NCBI GenBank assembly: GCA_947371645.1
Contig: CANBQJ010000009.1
Span: 1-37,670, forward strand
DNA: 37,670 nt
Direction: 5' to 3'
From: Burkholderiales bacterium
Lineage (GTDB): Bacteria; Pseudomonadota; Gammaproteobacteria; Burkholderiales; Burkholderiaceae
The notes beneath the pieces are model-generated. The model searched no databases and had not been told where the DNA came from. It worked only from the letters and a program-made list of their open reading frames with translations. This document shows positions 1-7,135 of this stretch, in pieces; the stretch's first letter is position 1; every line of letters starts with the position of its first letter. A program made the position numbers and the translations under genes.

Positions 1-1398
1 AAGCGCACCGAAGAACGCCTGGCCCGCATGGCCCACTTCGATACGCTCACCGGCCTGCCCAACCGCGTGCTCATCCACGAGCGCCTGGCCCACGCCATCA
101 ACCTGGCCGAGCGCCACCACACCCTGGTCGGCGTGGTCTTCATCGACCTGGACAACTTCAAGACCGTCAACGACGGCCTGGGCCATGCCGCCGGCGACAG
201 CCTGTTGCGCCAGGTCTCGCAGCGCCTGCTGTCTCGGGTGCGCGAAGAAGACACCCTGGGCCGGCTGGGTGGCGACGAGTTCATCCTGGTGCTGGAACAC
301 CTGCGCCACCCGCAGCAGGCCGCCCACGTGGCCGCCAGCATCCTGGAGACGCTCAACGAGCCCTTTACGCTGGACGGCGGCCAGCAGGTCTATGTCCGCG
401 CCAGCATCGGCATCAGCATGTACCCCGGCGACGGCCACGAGGCGACCGACCTGGTGCGCAATGCCGACGCCGCCATGTACGAGTCCAAGCGCCGGGGCCG
501 CAACGCCTTCCACTTCTACACCGAAGCCTTCACCACCGAAGCCAACAGCCGCCTGCAGCTGGAAACCCGCCTGCGCCAGGCCGTGGAGCACGGCGAGTTC
601 GTGCTGCACTACCAGCCCATGATCCGCCTGAGCGACCGCGCCATCGTGGCCGTGGAAGCGCTGGTGCGCCTCAAAACCCCCGCCGGCGAGGTCGACGGCT
701 GGGGCCCGGCGGTGAGCCCGCACGAGTTCATCCCCGTGATGGAAGACACCGGCATGATCGTGCCGCTGAGCGAATGGGTGCTGCTGGAGGCCTGCCGCCA
801 GGGCAAGGCCTGGCTGGACGCCGGCATGGAGTTTGGTCGCGTGGCGGTGAACCTGTCGCCCAGCGAGATCCGGCGTGGTGGCGTGGTGGAGCGCCTGTCG
901 CGCATCCTCAACGAAACCGGCCTGCCGCCCGAGCGCCTGGAAATCGAAATCACCGAAACCGGCCTGATGGAATCCGGCCTGGGCGCCGAGCAGTTCCTGC
1001 AGATGCTGCACGGCCTGGGCGTGATGTTGTCCATCGACGACTTCGGCACGGGCTACTCGTCGCTGGCCTACCTCAAGCGCTTCCCGGTGCACCAGCTGAA
1101 GATCGACCGCAGCTTCATCCAGGACCTGCCGGGCAACGACAACGACTGCCAGCTGGTGTCGACCATGATCAGCATGGCGCGCGGCCTGCGCCTCAATGTG
1201 GTGGCAGAAGGCGTCGAAATGCCCGATCAGGAAGCCTTCCTGGCCAGCCGTGGCTGCGACATCGTGCAGGGCTACCTCTACAGCCGGCCGGTGTCTGCCA
1301 CACATCTGGAAGCCCTGCTGCCGCATGTGCCTTCAGACAAAAAAGCACGATCGTTCGATAATGACCCGATCGATGCCCTCCCTGCCGGACATGTCTGA
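1..1398 (+). CDS. GGDEF-EAL c-di-GMP turnover protein (5' truncated)
   Basis: The reading frame is open from base 1, so the start and any N-terminal sensor domain lie outside the window. Counting from the internal Met at 28, a GGDEF domain has an intact GGDEF motif at 81-85 and an RxxD product-inhibition site (REED, 72-75) five residues before it. An EAL domain follows with EAL at 209-211, NLSPSE with Asn274, DDFGTG at 336-341, Lys357 and EGVE at 393-396. All the signature residues for c-di-GMP synthesis and hydrolysis that can be checked by eye are present, so the protein could do either. The net direction depends on the missing sensor part. The stop overlaps the start of the next gene by 8 bases, which suggests co-translation. 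Confidence 0.93.
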   Translation, partial: KRTEERLARMAHFDTLTGLPNRVLIHERLAHAINLAERHHTLVGVVFIDLDNFKTVNDGLGHAAGDSLLRQVSQRLLSRVREEDTLGRLGGDEFILVLEHLRHPQQAAHVAASILETLNEPFTLDGGQQVYVRASIGISMYPGDGHEATDLVRNADAAMYESKRRGRNAFHFYTEAFTTEANSRLQLETRLRQAVEHGEFVLHYQPMIRLSDRAIVAVEALVRLKTPAGEVDGWGPAVSPHEFIPVMEDTGMIVPLSEWVLLEACRQGKAWLDAGMEFGRVAVNLSPSEIRRGGVVERLSRILNETGLPPERLEIEITETGLMESGLGAEQFLQMLHGLGVMLSIDDFGTGYSSLAYLKRFPVHQLKIDRSFIQDLPGNDNDCQLVSTMISMARGLRLNVVAEGVEMPDQEAFLASRGCDIVQGYLYSRPVSATHLEALLPHVPSDKKARSFDNDPIDALPAGHV

Positions 1399-2239
1399 CG
1401 CCCACACCGCACCCCAAGCCCCTGCCCTCACCCCCATGGCCGACCTGCTGGCACGCCGCCAGCGCGAGGGCGACGTCATCCGGTTCACCGTGACGCCCGA
1501 CTGGGGGCAAGGCCGCACCACCTTCGGCGGCCTCTTGTCGGCCCTGGCCGTACAGGCCATGCGCGACGTCTGCGGCAGTGACTGGCCCTTGCGTGCACTG
1601 CAGACCAACTTCGTGGGCCCCGTGGCCCCGGGCAGCTTCGATGTGGACGTGACCTTGCTGCGGCAAGGCAAGAACGTGCGCCAGGCCCATGCCCGCGTCA
1701 CCCAGCTGGACGGCAACGGCCAGTTGCAGGTCGGGGGCGTGCTGATGGGCGTTTTTGGCAGCGGGCGGGCGTCGTCCCTGCCCCACCTGCGCCCCACCCT
1801 GCCCGCCGTGGCCGTGGGGCCTGAGCAGGCCTTCGTCTGGCCCTACATCGAGGGCGTGACACCGGCCTTCACGCGTCACGTCGAGGCACGCCATGCCGAA
1901 GGCGTCACCCCTTACACCGGTGACAGCAACTGGTTCAGCCGCACCTACGTCAAGCTGCGCCAACCCGCCGGCACCGACAACGAACTGACCGCCGTGTTGC
2001 TGGCCGATGCCGGCCCCACGCCGGCCCTGGGGGCGCTGACGGCACCGGCCATGGCGTCTTCGGTGTCCTGGGCGCTGGAGTTGCGCCCGGTGGCAGGCGA
2101 GCACGCCGAAGGCCTGTGGCGCATGGACAAGACCGCCCTGGCCACGGGTGAGGGCTACGTCAACGAAAAGACCGAGCTGTGGACGCCAGACGGCCAGCTG
2201 GCCGCCCTGGGTTACCAGGTGGTCGCCGTGTATGCCTGA
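1391..2239 (+). CDS. acyl-CoA thioesterase-like protein (double hotdog)
   Basis: A 282-residue protein resembling the TesB-like thioesterase family. The N-terminal half has the hotdog signature region (TTFGGLLSALAVQAM, then LRALQTNFVGPVAPG), and the C-terminal half looks like a second hotdog with WALELRPV and a late KTELWTPDGQLAALGYQ segment, typical of acyl-CoA thioesterases. It would hydrolyse acyl-CoA to free acid and CoA in the cytoplasm; chain preference cannot be read. The start is taken as the ATG that overlaps the preceding stop codon; an in-frame ATG at 1373 is an alternative. Its own stop overlaps the next start by 8 bases, so it sits in a tightly coupled run with a c-di-GMP enzyme and a chromate transporter, an unexplained pairing. 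Confidence 0.85.
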   Translation: MSDAHTAPQAPALTPMADLLARRQREGDVIRFTVTPDWGQGRTTFGGLLSALAVQAMRDVCGSDWPLRALQTNFVGPVAPGSFDVDVTLLRQGKNVRQAHARVTQLDGNGQLQVGGVLMGVFGSGRASSLPHLRPTLPAVAVGPEQAFVWPYIEGVTPAFTRHVEARHAEGVTPYTGDSNWFSRTYVKLRQPAGTDNELTAVLLADAGPTPALGALTAPAMASSVSWALELRPVAGEHAEGLWRMDKTALATGEGYVNEKTELWTPDGQLAALGYQVVAVYA

Positions 2240-2885
2240 AGCCGGTGCCGCTCCCCAGGCGGCCCTGGACACCGCCACCGAAGCCCCAGGCTCTCTGCTG
2301 GCCCTGTTCTGGGCCTTCACCAGCCTGGCCCTGCAGGGCTTTGGCGGGGTGCTGGCCGTGGCCCAGCATGAGCTCTGTGTGCGCCGCCGCTGGCTCACCG
2401 CGCAGGAATTCGTCACCCTGCTGGCCAGCGCCCAGGTGATGCCCGGCCCCAACGTCTGCAACCTGTCGCTCATGATTGGCGACCGCTTCTTTGGCTGGCG
2501 TGGCGCCCTCGTGGCCCTGGCCGGCATGATGACGGCGCCCATGGCCTTGATGCTCACCCTGGCCTGGCTGCTGGGCCTGGCCCAGCATCAGGGTCAGTCA
2601 CCACAGGCTGCTGGCGCGATCAAAGGTGCGCTGTGGGGCATCACGGCGGTGGCCGCTGGCCAGATCGTGGGCACGGTGCTCAAGCTGGCCGCGCCGGTCA
2701 GGCAGCACGTGCTGGGCTGGCCCGCGTGCGTCGCCATCGCCACCCTGGTCTTTGCCGTGATGTTCATCCTGCACTGGCCGCTGGTCCACGTGCTGCTGGG
2801 GGCGGGCAGCCTCACCTGCGCCTTCACCTATGTGGTCTTGCGCCGGCAGGCCGGCAGGCCTTCACCCCAAGGCGGCAAGGCATGA
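2232..2885 (+). CDS. chrA: chromate transporter, first half (short-chain CHR)
   Basis: A 217-residue hydrophobic protein with one CHR domain. The family signature is visible near the N-terminus: LALQGFGGVLAVAQHELCVRRRWL, followed by the QVMPGPNVCNLSLMIG stretch containing the conserved PGP. About five or six membrane segments follow. Short-chain CHR proteins are known to be encoded as adjacent pairs with opposite topology that work together; the next gene is the partner. The family exports chromate, but single homologues may carry other anions. The start is the ATG overlapping the thioesterase stop by 8 bases, and the stop overlaps the partner start in ATGA. Confidence 0.88.
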   Translation: MPEAGAAPQAALDTATEAPGSLLALFWAFTSLALQGFGGVLAVAQHELCVRRRWLTAQEFVTLLASAQVMPGPNVCNLSLMIGDRFFGWRGALVALAGMMTAPMALMLTLAWLLGLAQHQGQSPQAAGAIKGALWGITAVAAGQIVGTVLKLAAPVRQHVLGWPACVAIATLVFAVMFILHWPLVHVLLGAGSLTCAFTYVVLRRQAGRPSPQGGKA

Positions 2886-3424
2886 GCCCGCTGGCCTGGC
2901 AACCTGACCAGTGGTGGGCCTTGTTCTCGCAGTTCCTGCCCTTGTCGCTGATGGCGGTGGGCGGTGCCATCACGCTGGTGCCCGACATGCACCAGCGCCT
3001 GGTGGTCGAACACCACCTGCTGAGCGACACCGATTTCACCGGTGCGATCGCCTTGGCCCAGGCTGCACCCGGCCCCAATGTGCTGTTCGTGGCCTTGATG
3101 GGCTGGTACAGCGCCGGCCTGGGCGGCGCTCTGGGCAGCATGCTGGGCGTGATGCTGCCCTCCACCACGGTGACGCTGCTCCTGTCACGCTGGGTGTCGG
3201 CGCGCCGCCACTGGCTGGGCGTGCAGGCCTTTCAGGCCGGGCTGGTGCCGGTGACACTGGGCCTGCTCCTGGCCACCGGCGCCCTGCTGGCGCCCTCGCC
3301 TGGCCAGCACCCTGCTGCCTTGCTGCTCAGCGCCGTGGTGGCCGGGCTGGTGTGGCGCACCCGCCTGCCTCTGATCTGGCTGGTGGGCGCGGGGGCGGTG
3401 CTGGGCGCCCTGGGCTGGGTCTGA
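2882..3424 (+). CDS. chrA: chromate transporter, second half (short-chain CHR)
   Basis: A 180-residue membrane protein, the second member of the CHR pair. It carries LMAVGGAITLVPDMHQRLV in the position of the family FGG...H motif, and AQAAPGPNVLFVALMGW with the conserved PGPN, followed by about four hydrophobic segments. It begins at an ATG sharing ATGA with the stop of the first half, so the two subunits are probably made in equal amount. No ChrB-type regulator is visible in the window, so induction by chromate cannot be claimed. Confidence 0.88.
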   Translation: MSPLAWQPDQWWALFSQFLPLSLMAVGGAITLVPDMHQRLVVEHHLLSDTDFTGAIALAQAAPGPNVLFVALMGWYSAGLGGALGSMLGVMLPSTTVTLLLSRWVSARRHWLGVQAFQAGLVPVTLGLLLATGALLAPSPGQHPAALLLSAVVAGLVWRTRLPLIWLVGAGAVLGALGWV

Positions 3425-3455
3425 CGCCACTTCCCTCATCGACAAGGACTGCCGC

Positions 3456-3743
3456 ATGCCTGAACCGCTGAACCTGAACATCACCCACCTGGCCGCGCAA
3501 GGCCGCTTCGAGGCCCACGTCGATGGCCTGCGCTGTGAGCTGGACTACGTGCTGCAGGGGCAGGTCATGGCCATCACCCACACCGGCGTGCCGCCTGCGC
3601 TGGAAGGCCGTGGCATCGCGGCCCGGCTGGTGGAAGCTGGCCTGCAATGGGCGCAGGCCGAAGGCCTGAAGGTGAGGCCGGTGTGCAGCTATGTGCAGGT
3701 CTATCTGCGTCGCCACCCGGAGTGGCAAGCGCTGCTGGCCTGA
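3456..3743 (+). CDS. small GNAT-type acetyltransferase (YjdJ-like)
   Basis: A 95-residue protein matching the short GNAT-related family of about 90-100 residues. The acetyl-CoA binding loop is visible as PPALEGRGIAARLV (about 49-62), followed by the helix EAGLQWAQAEGLKVRPVCSYVQVYLRRHPEW typical of this family, including the Cys before SYV. Substrate unknown; members of this family are poorly characterised. An AGGA ribosome site lies 8 bases before the ATG. It starts 31 bases after the chromate transporter and ends convergently to epsI with a 36-base gap. Confidence 0.82.
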   Translation: MPEPLNLNITHLAAQGRFEAHVDGLRCELDYVLQGQVMAITHTGVPPALEGRGIAARLVEAGLQWAQAEGLKVRPVCSYVQVYLRRHPEWQALLA

Positions 3744-3779
3744 GGCCCGCCGGCCAAGCTGCCCAGGTGAACTGGCGCT

Positions 3780-4508
3780 TCATGGCGCCGTGGCGCCATC
3801 CGGCACGCCCATCAGGCGCGCCCGCTGGGCCGGTGACAAGGCAGCGTCCAGCGCCTGCACAAAGCGGGTCTGGATGGCATAGGCGCGGGCAGGCGAGGCA
3901 TCGATGGTCGACACCCGAAACAGCATGCCGTCCGGAATCGCCCGACGCAGACCTGACTTGAACTGGGCCCATCTGAAGTCGCTGTCGTCCACCACGAGGC
4001 GGTCCCCCAGCAGCCGCCAGTAGGTGATGGGCTCGTTGCGGCCAGGCATCTGGGCCACCAGGCGCGTCACCGGCATGGCCTTGCCGTTCACGAGAAGCTG
4101 GCCCGCCTGAGGCGCTGACACCGCGAAGCCGCCGGTGCGGTAGCAGACCTCCGGGCGGTGCATCTGCAGGCCCACCGACTGGCGGCGTCCATAAGCCACC
4201 GACACCATCACGCGCTCGCCGGAGTCGTCCATGTAGACACGCTCCAGGACCTGGTCGTACATCTCATAGGCCTTGGCGGCTTCCACCGCCGGGCGCACCA
4301 TGCCTGCGGCCACCGGGTCCAGCCGCCAGCTGCCAAACCGGGCCGGCACCAAGGATTCCAGCGGCAGCTGGGTGCGTTGCCTGGCATCCTGGGCATCCGG
4401 CACCTGCCACCAGGCGCCCACCAGCGCAACGGTCAACATGAGCAGGGCCAGGCCCCGGTCACGCCAGCTGAGCGATGCGGCAGATGGGCTGGCCGTGGCG
4501 CCACTCAT
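3780..4508 (-). CDS. epsI: EpsI-family exosortase-associated protein
   Basis: A 242-residue protein with one N-terminal membrane segment (about 18-35) and a periplasmic domain typical of EpsI, the family encoded next to or fused to exosortases. The conserved HRPEVCY motif (His117 to Tyr123) and the YWRLLGD segment are seen. EpsI is thought to act with exosortase in handling PEP-CTERM proteins or linked exopolysaccharide; its biochemical role is not settled. The ATG shares ATGA with the xrtB stop, so translation is coupled. This is the last gene of the module: the next gene downstream is convergent, and none of the usual EPS export genes follows. Confidence 0.9.
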   Translation of the reverse strand: MSGATASPSAASLSWRDRGLALLMLTVALVGAWWQVPDAQDARQRTQLPLESLVPARFGSWRLDPVAAGMVRPAVEAAKAYEMYDQVLERVYMDDSGERVMVSVAYGRRQSVGLQMHRPEVCYRTGGFAVSAPQAGQLLVNGKAMPVTRLVAQMPGRNEPITYWRLLGDRLVVDDSDFRWAQFKSGLRRAIPDGMLFRVSTIDASPARAYAIQTRFVQALDAALSPAQRARLMGVPDGATAP

Positions 4509-5365
4509 GTCGCAGCCCCCGGGGTACGGGGCACCGGGTCAGGGAACAAGCGCCCCAACACCACATCCACCAGGGCCATCAGCCCCAACGCGAAAGCAAA
4601 CAGCAGCACGCCGGCGAAGCGGTGCACAAAGCCCTGCCCGATGGCGTCACCCAAGTGGTACGTGACCAGCACCAGCACCATCACCCGCAGCACATTGGCC
4701 ACGAAGGACACCGGCACCGCCAGACAGGCCAGAAGGATGTTGCGCACACGGGAGCCGTGCCCGGCCAGGTGGCTGTAGAGCAGGCCCATGGCCTCCAGCA
4801 CGAACATCGAGTGCAGGCCGGCGCAGGCTTCGGCCACCAGCAGCTGGTATTGGCCCACGGTCAGCACCACGCCAGCGCGGCCCACGGGGTAACCGGCGCC
4901 TTGCAGCAAGAGCGCCGCCAGGGCCGACACCCCTTCCTTGAGCGGGCCGGTGAGCGCCAGCACCCAGGCGAAAGGCAGCGGCAGCACAAACAGCGCAAAC
5001 AGCCAGACGAACCAGGTTTGCCGCAGGCCACGCCAGCCTTTGAACCACCACAGCAGCTGCGCGCTGATGCACCACAGCGCCAGCATCTCGATGCGGATGA
5101 ACTCTTGTGTGCGGCCCAGCAGGTAGAGCAAGAGGGTGAGGGCCATCAGGGCCATTTCGGCGGGGCCAGGCACATGACGAGAGATGGTGCCCAGTGCGGG
5201 CAGCTGCCGCCACAAGAGCCAGGCCGCCACACCCAGCAGCAGCGGCTCATGCCCCCGGCTGTAGGCCATGCCTGCACCGGCCGTCAGGCCCCACAAGGTG
5301 GGCAAGGCCAGCGCCAGCCAGGCCGCGCTCAGGAACCAGACCGAAGCAGTTGAGCGCTCAGCCAT
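4505..5365 (-). CDS. xrtB: exosortase B
   Basis: A 286-residue integral membrane protein with about eight hydrophobic segments. The exosortase active residues are all visible: Cys181 in VAEACAGLHSM, Arg227 in NVLRV and His248 in GQGFVHRFAG, the Cys-Arg-His set proposed for cysteine transpeptidase-like cleavage of PEP-CTERM proteins. Subtype B is inferred from the neighbours (EpsD upstream, separate EpsI downstream) and the length. The start is the ATG 8 bases after the epsD stop; a longer in-frame extension upstream would run into epsD and is not used. Its likely substrate is the PEP-CTERM-like protein two genes upstream. Confidence 0.92.
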   Translation of the reverse strand: MAERSTASVWFLSAAWLALALPTLWGLTAGAGMAYSRGHEPLLLGVAAWLLWRQLPALGTISRHVPGPAEMALMALTLLLYLLGRTQEFIRIEMLALWCISAQLLWWFKGWRGLRQTWFVWLFALFVLPLPFAWVLALTGPLKEGVSALAALLLQGAGYPVGRAGVVLTVGQYQLLVAEACAGLHSMFVLEAMGLLYSHLAGHGSRVRNILLACLAVPVSFVANVLRVMVLVLVTYHLGDAIGQGFVHRFAGVLLFAFALGLMALVDVVLGRLFPDPVPRTPGAAT

Positions 5366-5373
5366 GGGCGGAG

Positions 5374-6369
5374 TCAGGGTGCCGCAGAGGCCGCTTTGGC
5401 TGGCGGGGCTGAGGGTGACGCAGAGGCTGCCGACACCAGTGAAGCAGCACCGGACGCCGGCAAGGCCTCGGCCTCGGCTTTGGCAAAGACGCCCTTGCGC
5501 TCGACCTTGGACTGGCCATGGACTTCGTCCATGCCTGCCTTGACCTGGGCGCGGCGGGCGCTCGTGATCAGCACGGACTTGATGGCTTCGGTTGCCGTGT
5601 TGCGGGACAGGGGCTTGGGCTCGGCCTTGATGACCGTCAGCAACGCCATGCCCGTGGTCTGGGGCACGACCAGAGACTGCCCATCCTTGAGGAACACGAG
5701 CTTGGGCAGCAGGTCCATGGGCAGGTCTTCCGCCCACTGGGTGCCTGTCTGGCTGCTGAACTGCACGGGCTGCGACTCCAGCAACTGCTTGAGCGCATCG
5801 AAACTCACGGTGTGTTCGACCTTGTCCTTCAGGCCCGCCAGCGCACTGGCATCACCCTTCACCAAGGTCTGGGTCAAGGTGTATTGCTTGCGGTTGGAAA
5901 ACAGCTCGGGGTGGTCGTCGTAGTACTTGCGGATGGCTTCGCTGTCAGGCTGATCGGCCTTGGCGGCCAGCTCGTCCTGGTAGGCACGTGCCAGCACCTC
6001 GCGCTTGGCCAGCTCCATGGCCTGGATGACGGCTGGTGCCTTGTCGAGGTTGAGCCGGCGTGCAGCCTGAGCGGCCATCTCCTGCTCGATGAGGGCATCC
6101 AGGGCACGGCGGCCTGCGGCATCGCCCAGCGCCGACAAGCCCGGGTTGCGAACCAGGTAAGCCTTGACCTGGTGCACCGAAATCTCGCTGTCGTTGACCA
6201 CCGCGGCCACCTGGTCCGTTTCCTCACCTTTGAGCTTCTCGGAGAACGGGCAGGCGCTCAGCCCGGCAAGCGCCCCGAGGGCAAACAACAAGCCCCAAGG
6301 CCTCAGGCGGCGTGGCTTCGAAACAGGTGGGAGGGGGGAGGTGACGTACGCTGCAGGGGTGTGGGGCAT
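5374..6369 (-). CDS. epsD: EpsD-family peptidyl-prolyl isomerase lipoprotein
   Basis: A 331-residue protein with an N-terminal hydrophobic stretch ending in the lipobox LSAC, so Cys40 is a probable lipidation site. The rest has the SurA/PpiC-like layout: an N-terminal chaperone region (VAAVVNDSEISVHQVKAYL, then ALDALIEQEMAAQAARRL) and a parvulin-like region from about 160 to 270. The C-terminal 40 residues are Ala/Ser-rich and probably disordered. EpsD proteins accompany exosortase B and may help fold secreted partners or the EPS export machinery. First gene of the epsD-xrtB-epsI run, and probably has its own promoter in the 125 bases upstream. Confidence 0.88.
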   Translation of the reverse strand: MPHTPAAYVTSPLPPVSKPRRLRPWGLLFALGALAGLSACPFSEKLKGEETDQVAAVVNDSEISVHQVKAYLVRNPGLSALGDAAGRRALDALIEQEMAAQAARRLNLDKAPAVIQAMELAKREVLARAYQDELAAKADQPDSEAIRKYYDDHPELFSNRKQYTLTQTLVKGDASALAGLKDKVEHTVSFDALKQLLESQPVQFSSQTGTQWAEDLPMDLLPKLVFLKDGQSLVVPQTTGMALLTVIKAEPKPLSRNTATEAIKSVLITSARRAQVKAGMDEVHGQSKVERKGVFAKAEAEALPASGAASLVSAASASPSAPPAKAASAAP

Positions 6370-6430
6370 CTTGAACTGACCAGTTTCACGCCGGGAACAA
6401 TGAACGTGCGGTCACCAAGTATGAACGAAA

Positions 6431-6446
6431 GCTTGCAAATGTAAGC
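6431..6446. promoter_or_regulatory. near-perfect 16-base palindrome upstream of epsD
   Basis: GCTTGCAAATGTAAGC is a dyad with a single mismatched pair, located 62 bases before the epsD ATG and just past the terminator of the PEP-CTERM gene. It overlaps TGTAAGCATT (6440-6449), which recurs as TGCAAGCATT (7062-7071) upstream of the PEP-CTERM gene. It may be an operator; no regulator is identified. Confidence 0.35.
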
Positions 6447-6455
6447 ATTGCGTAT

Positions 6456-6483
6456 CACAAAAACAAGGGGCGTCTCCGGCCCC
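6456..6483 (-). terminator. intrinsic terminator of the PEP-CTERM gene
   Basis: On the minus strand a GGGGC / GCCCC stem with a 7-base loop is followed by TTGTTTTTG. It starts 12 bases after the PEP-CTERM stop and separates that gene from epsD, so the substrate and its sortase module are probably separate transcripts with some read-through. Confidence 0.65.
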
Positions 6484-6494
6484 AACTTGGCCGT

Positions 6495-7037
6495 TCAGGC
6501 GGGGCGTTTGGCGCGGCGGCACAGCAGGCCCACGCCCATCAGCCCCATGAGCGACATCGCCAGGTCAGAGGCTTCCGGTGCGCTGGATGCCACCGCCTGC
6601 ACCGTGGCGGCATAGTTGCCTGCCGTGCGCCCTTCGGTCAGCTTGGCACCCGCCAGCGCCGAGCCCGTGAACAACAGCGCGTACTCGTGCCCGGCCAGCA
6701 GGCCACTGAAGCTGAACTGCCCCGGGGATGTGTCCGTGCTGCCCACCTGGATGTTGGTCGCCCAGTCGATGAGGGACACGCTGTCGAGCTGGACGTCGCG
6801 CGACACCATGGCCACGTAGGAGGTGTCGGTGGTGCGGCCGGTGACACCTGAAAAGCCCTTGTCCAGGGTGAAGGTGTAGTAGTCCGAAAATGCCTGGGTC
6901 TTGGTGAAGACGTTGGACACCGCGGCGCCCGCACCGCTCAAGCCATCGAGTTCCTGAACGCGGACAGAGGCCTGGCTGGCGGTCACGACACCCAACAGGG
7001 TCAGCGCCAGTGCCAGAAATTTGAAGGGAAATTGCAT
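6495..7037 (-). CDS. FxDxF-type PEP-CTERM-like exported protein
   Basis: A 180-residue secreted protein with a signal peptide (about 1-23, ending in ASQAS) and an FSDYYTFTL segment (50-58), which fits the FxDxF family of small PEP-CTERM proteins. The C-terminus has the full tripartite sorting layout: motif, hydrophobic helix (159-173) and basic end CRRAKRPA. The motif reads PEAS (154-157) where the consensus is PEPS. It is the probable substrate of the exosortase encoded downstream. Function unknown; members of this type may be surface or matrix proteins. It is followed by its own terminator and preceded by an inverted repeat in the leader. Confidence 0.85.
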   Translation of the reverse strand: MQFPFKFLALALTLLGVVTASQASVRVQELDGLSGAGAAVSNVFTKTQAFSDYYTFTLDKGFSGVTGRTTDTSYVAMVSRDVQLDSVSLIDWATNIQVGSTDTSPGQFSFSGLLAGHEYALLFTGSALAGAKLTEGRTAGNYAATVQAVASSAPEASDLAMSLMGLMGVGLLCRRAKRPA

Positions 7038-7050
7038 GTGGAAACTCGCT

Positions 7051-7078
7051 GGTCAAGACAGTGCAAGCATTCTTGACC
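7051..7078. promoter_or_regulatory. perfect 8+8 inverted repeat before the PEP-CTERM gene
   Basis: GGTCAAGA and TCTTGACC are exact complements separated by 12 bases, 14-41 bases upstream of the ATG at 7037. The position suits a repressor operator or a leader hairpin close to the ribosome site. The spacer carries TGCAAGCATT, shared with the region before epsD. Confidence 0.45.
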
Positions 7079-7098
7079 GCAGGCTCCCTGCGCCGCAT

Positions 7099-7113
7099 CC
7101 CCGCAGCGCGGGG
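7099..7113 (-). terminator. GC hairpin after waaA, no U-run
   Basis: CCCCGC / GCGGGG with a 3-base loop lies 23 bases beyond the waaA stop on the minus strand. It lacks a T-tract, so termination may be weak or Rho-dependent. Confidence 0.35.
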
Positions 7114-7135
7114 CAGACCCCCTGCACCGCGTGAC

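Noticed and set aside
7038..7135. RpoN (sigma-54) promoter before the PEP-CTERM gene, as expected for some exosortase loci
   Set aside because: No GG-N10-GC pair in the right spacing was found on the minus strand here or before epsD.
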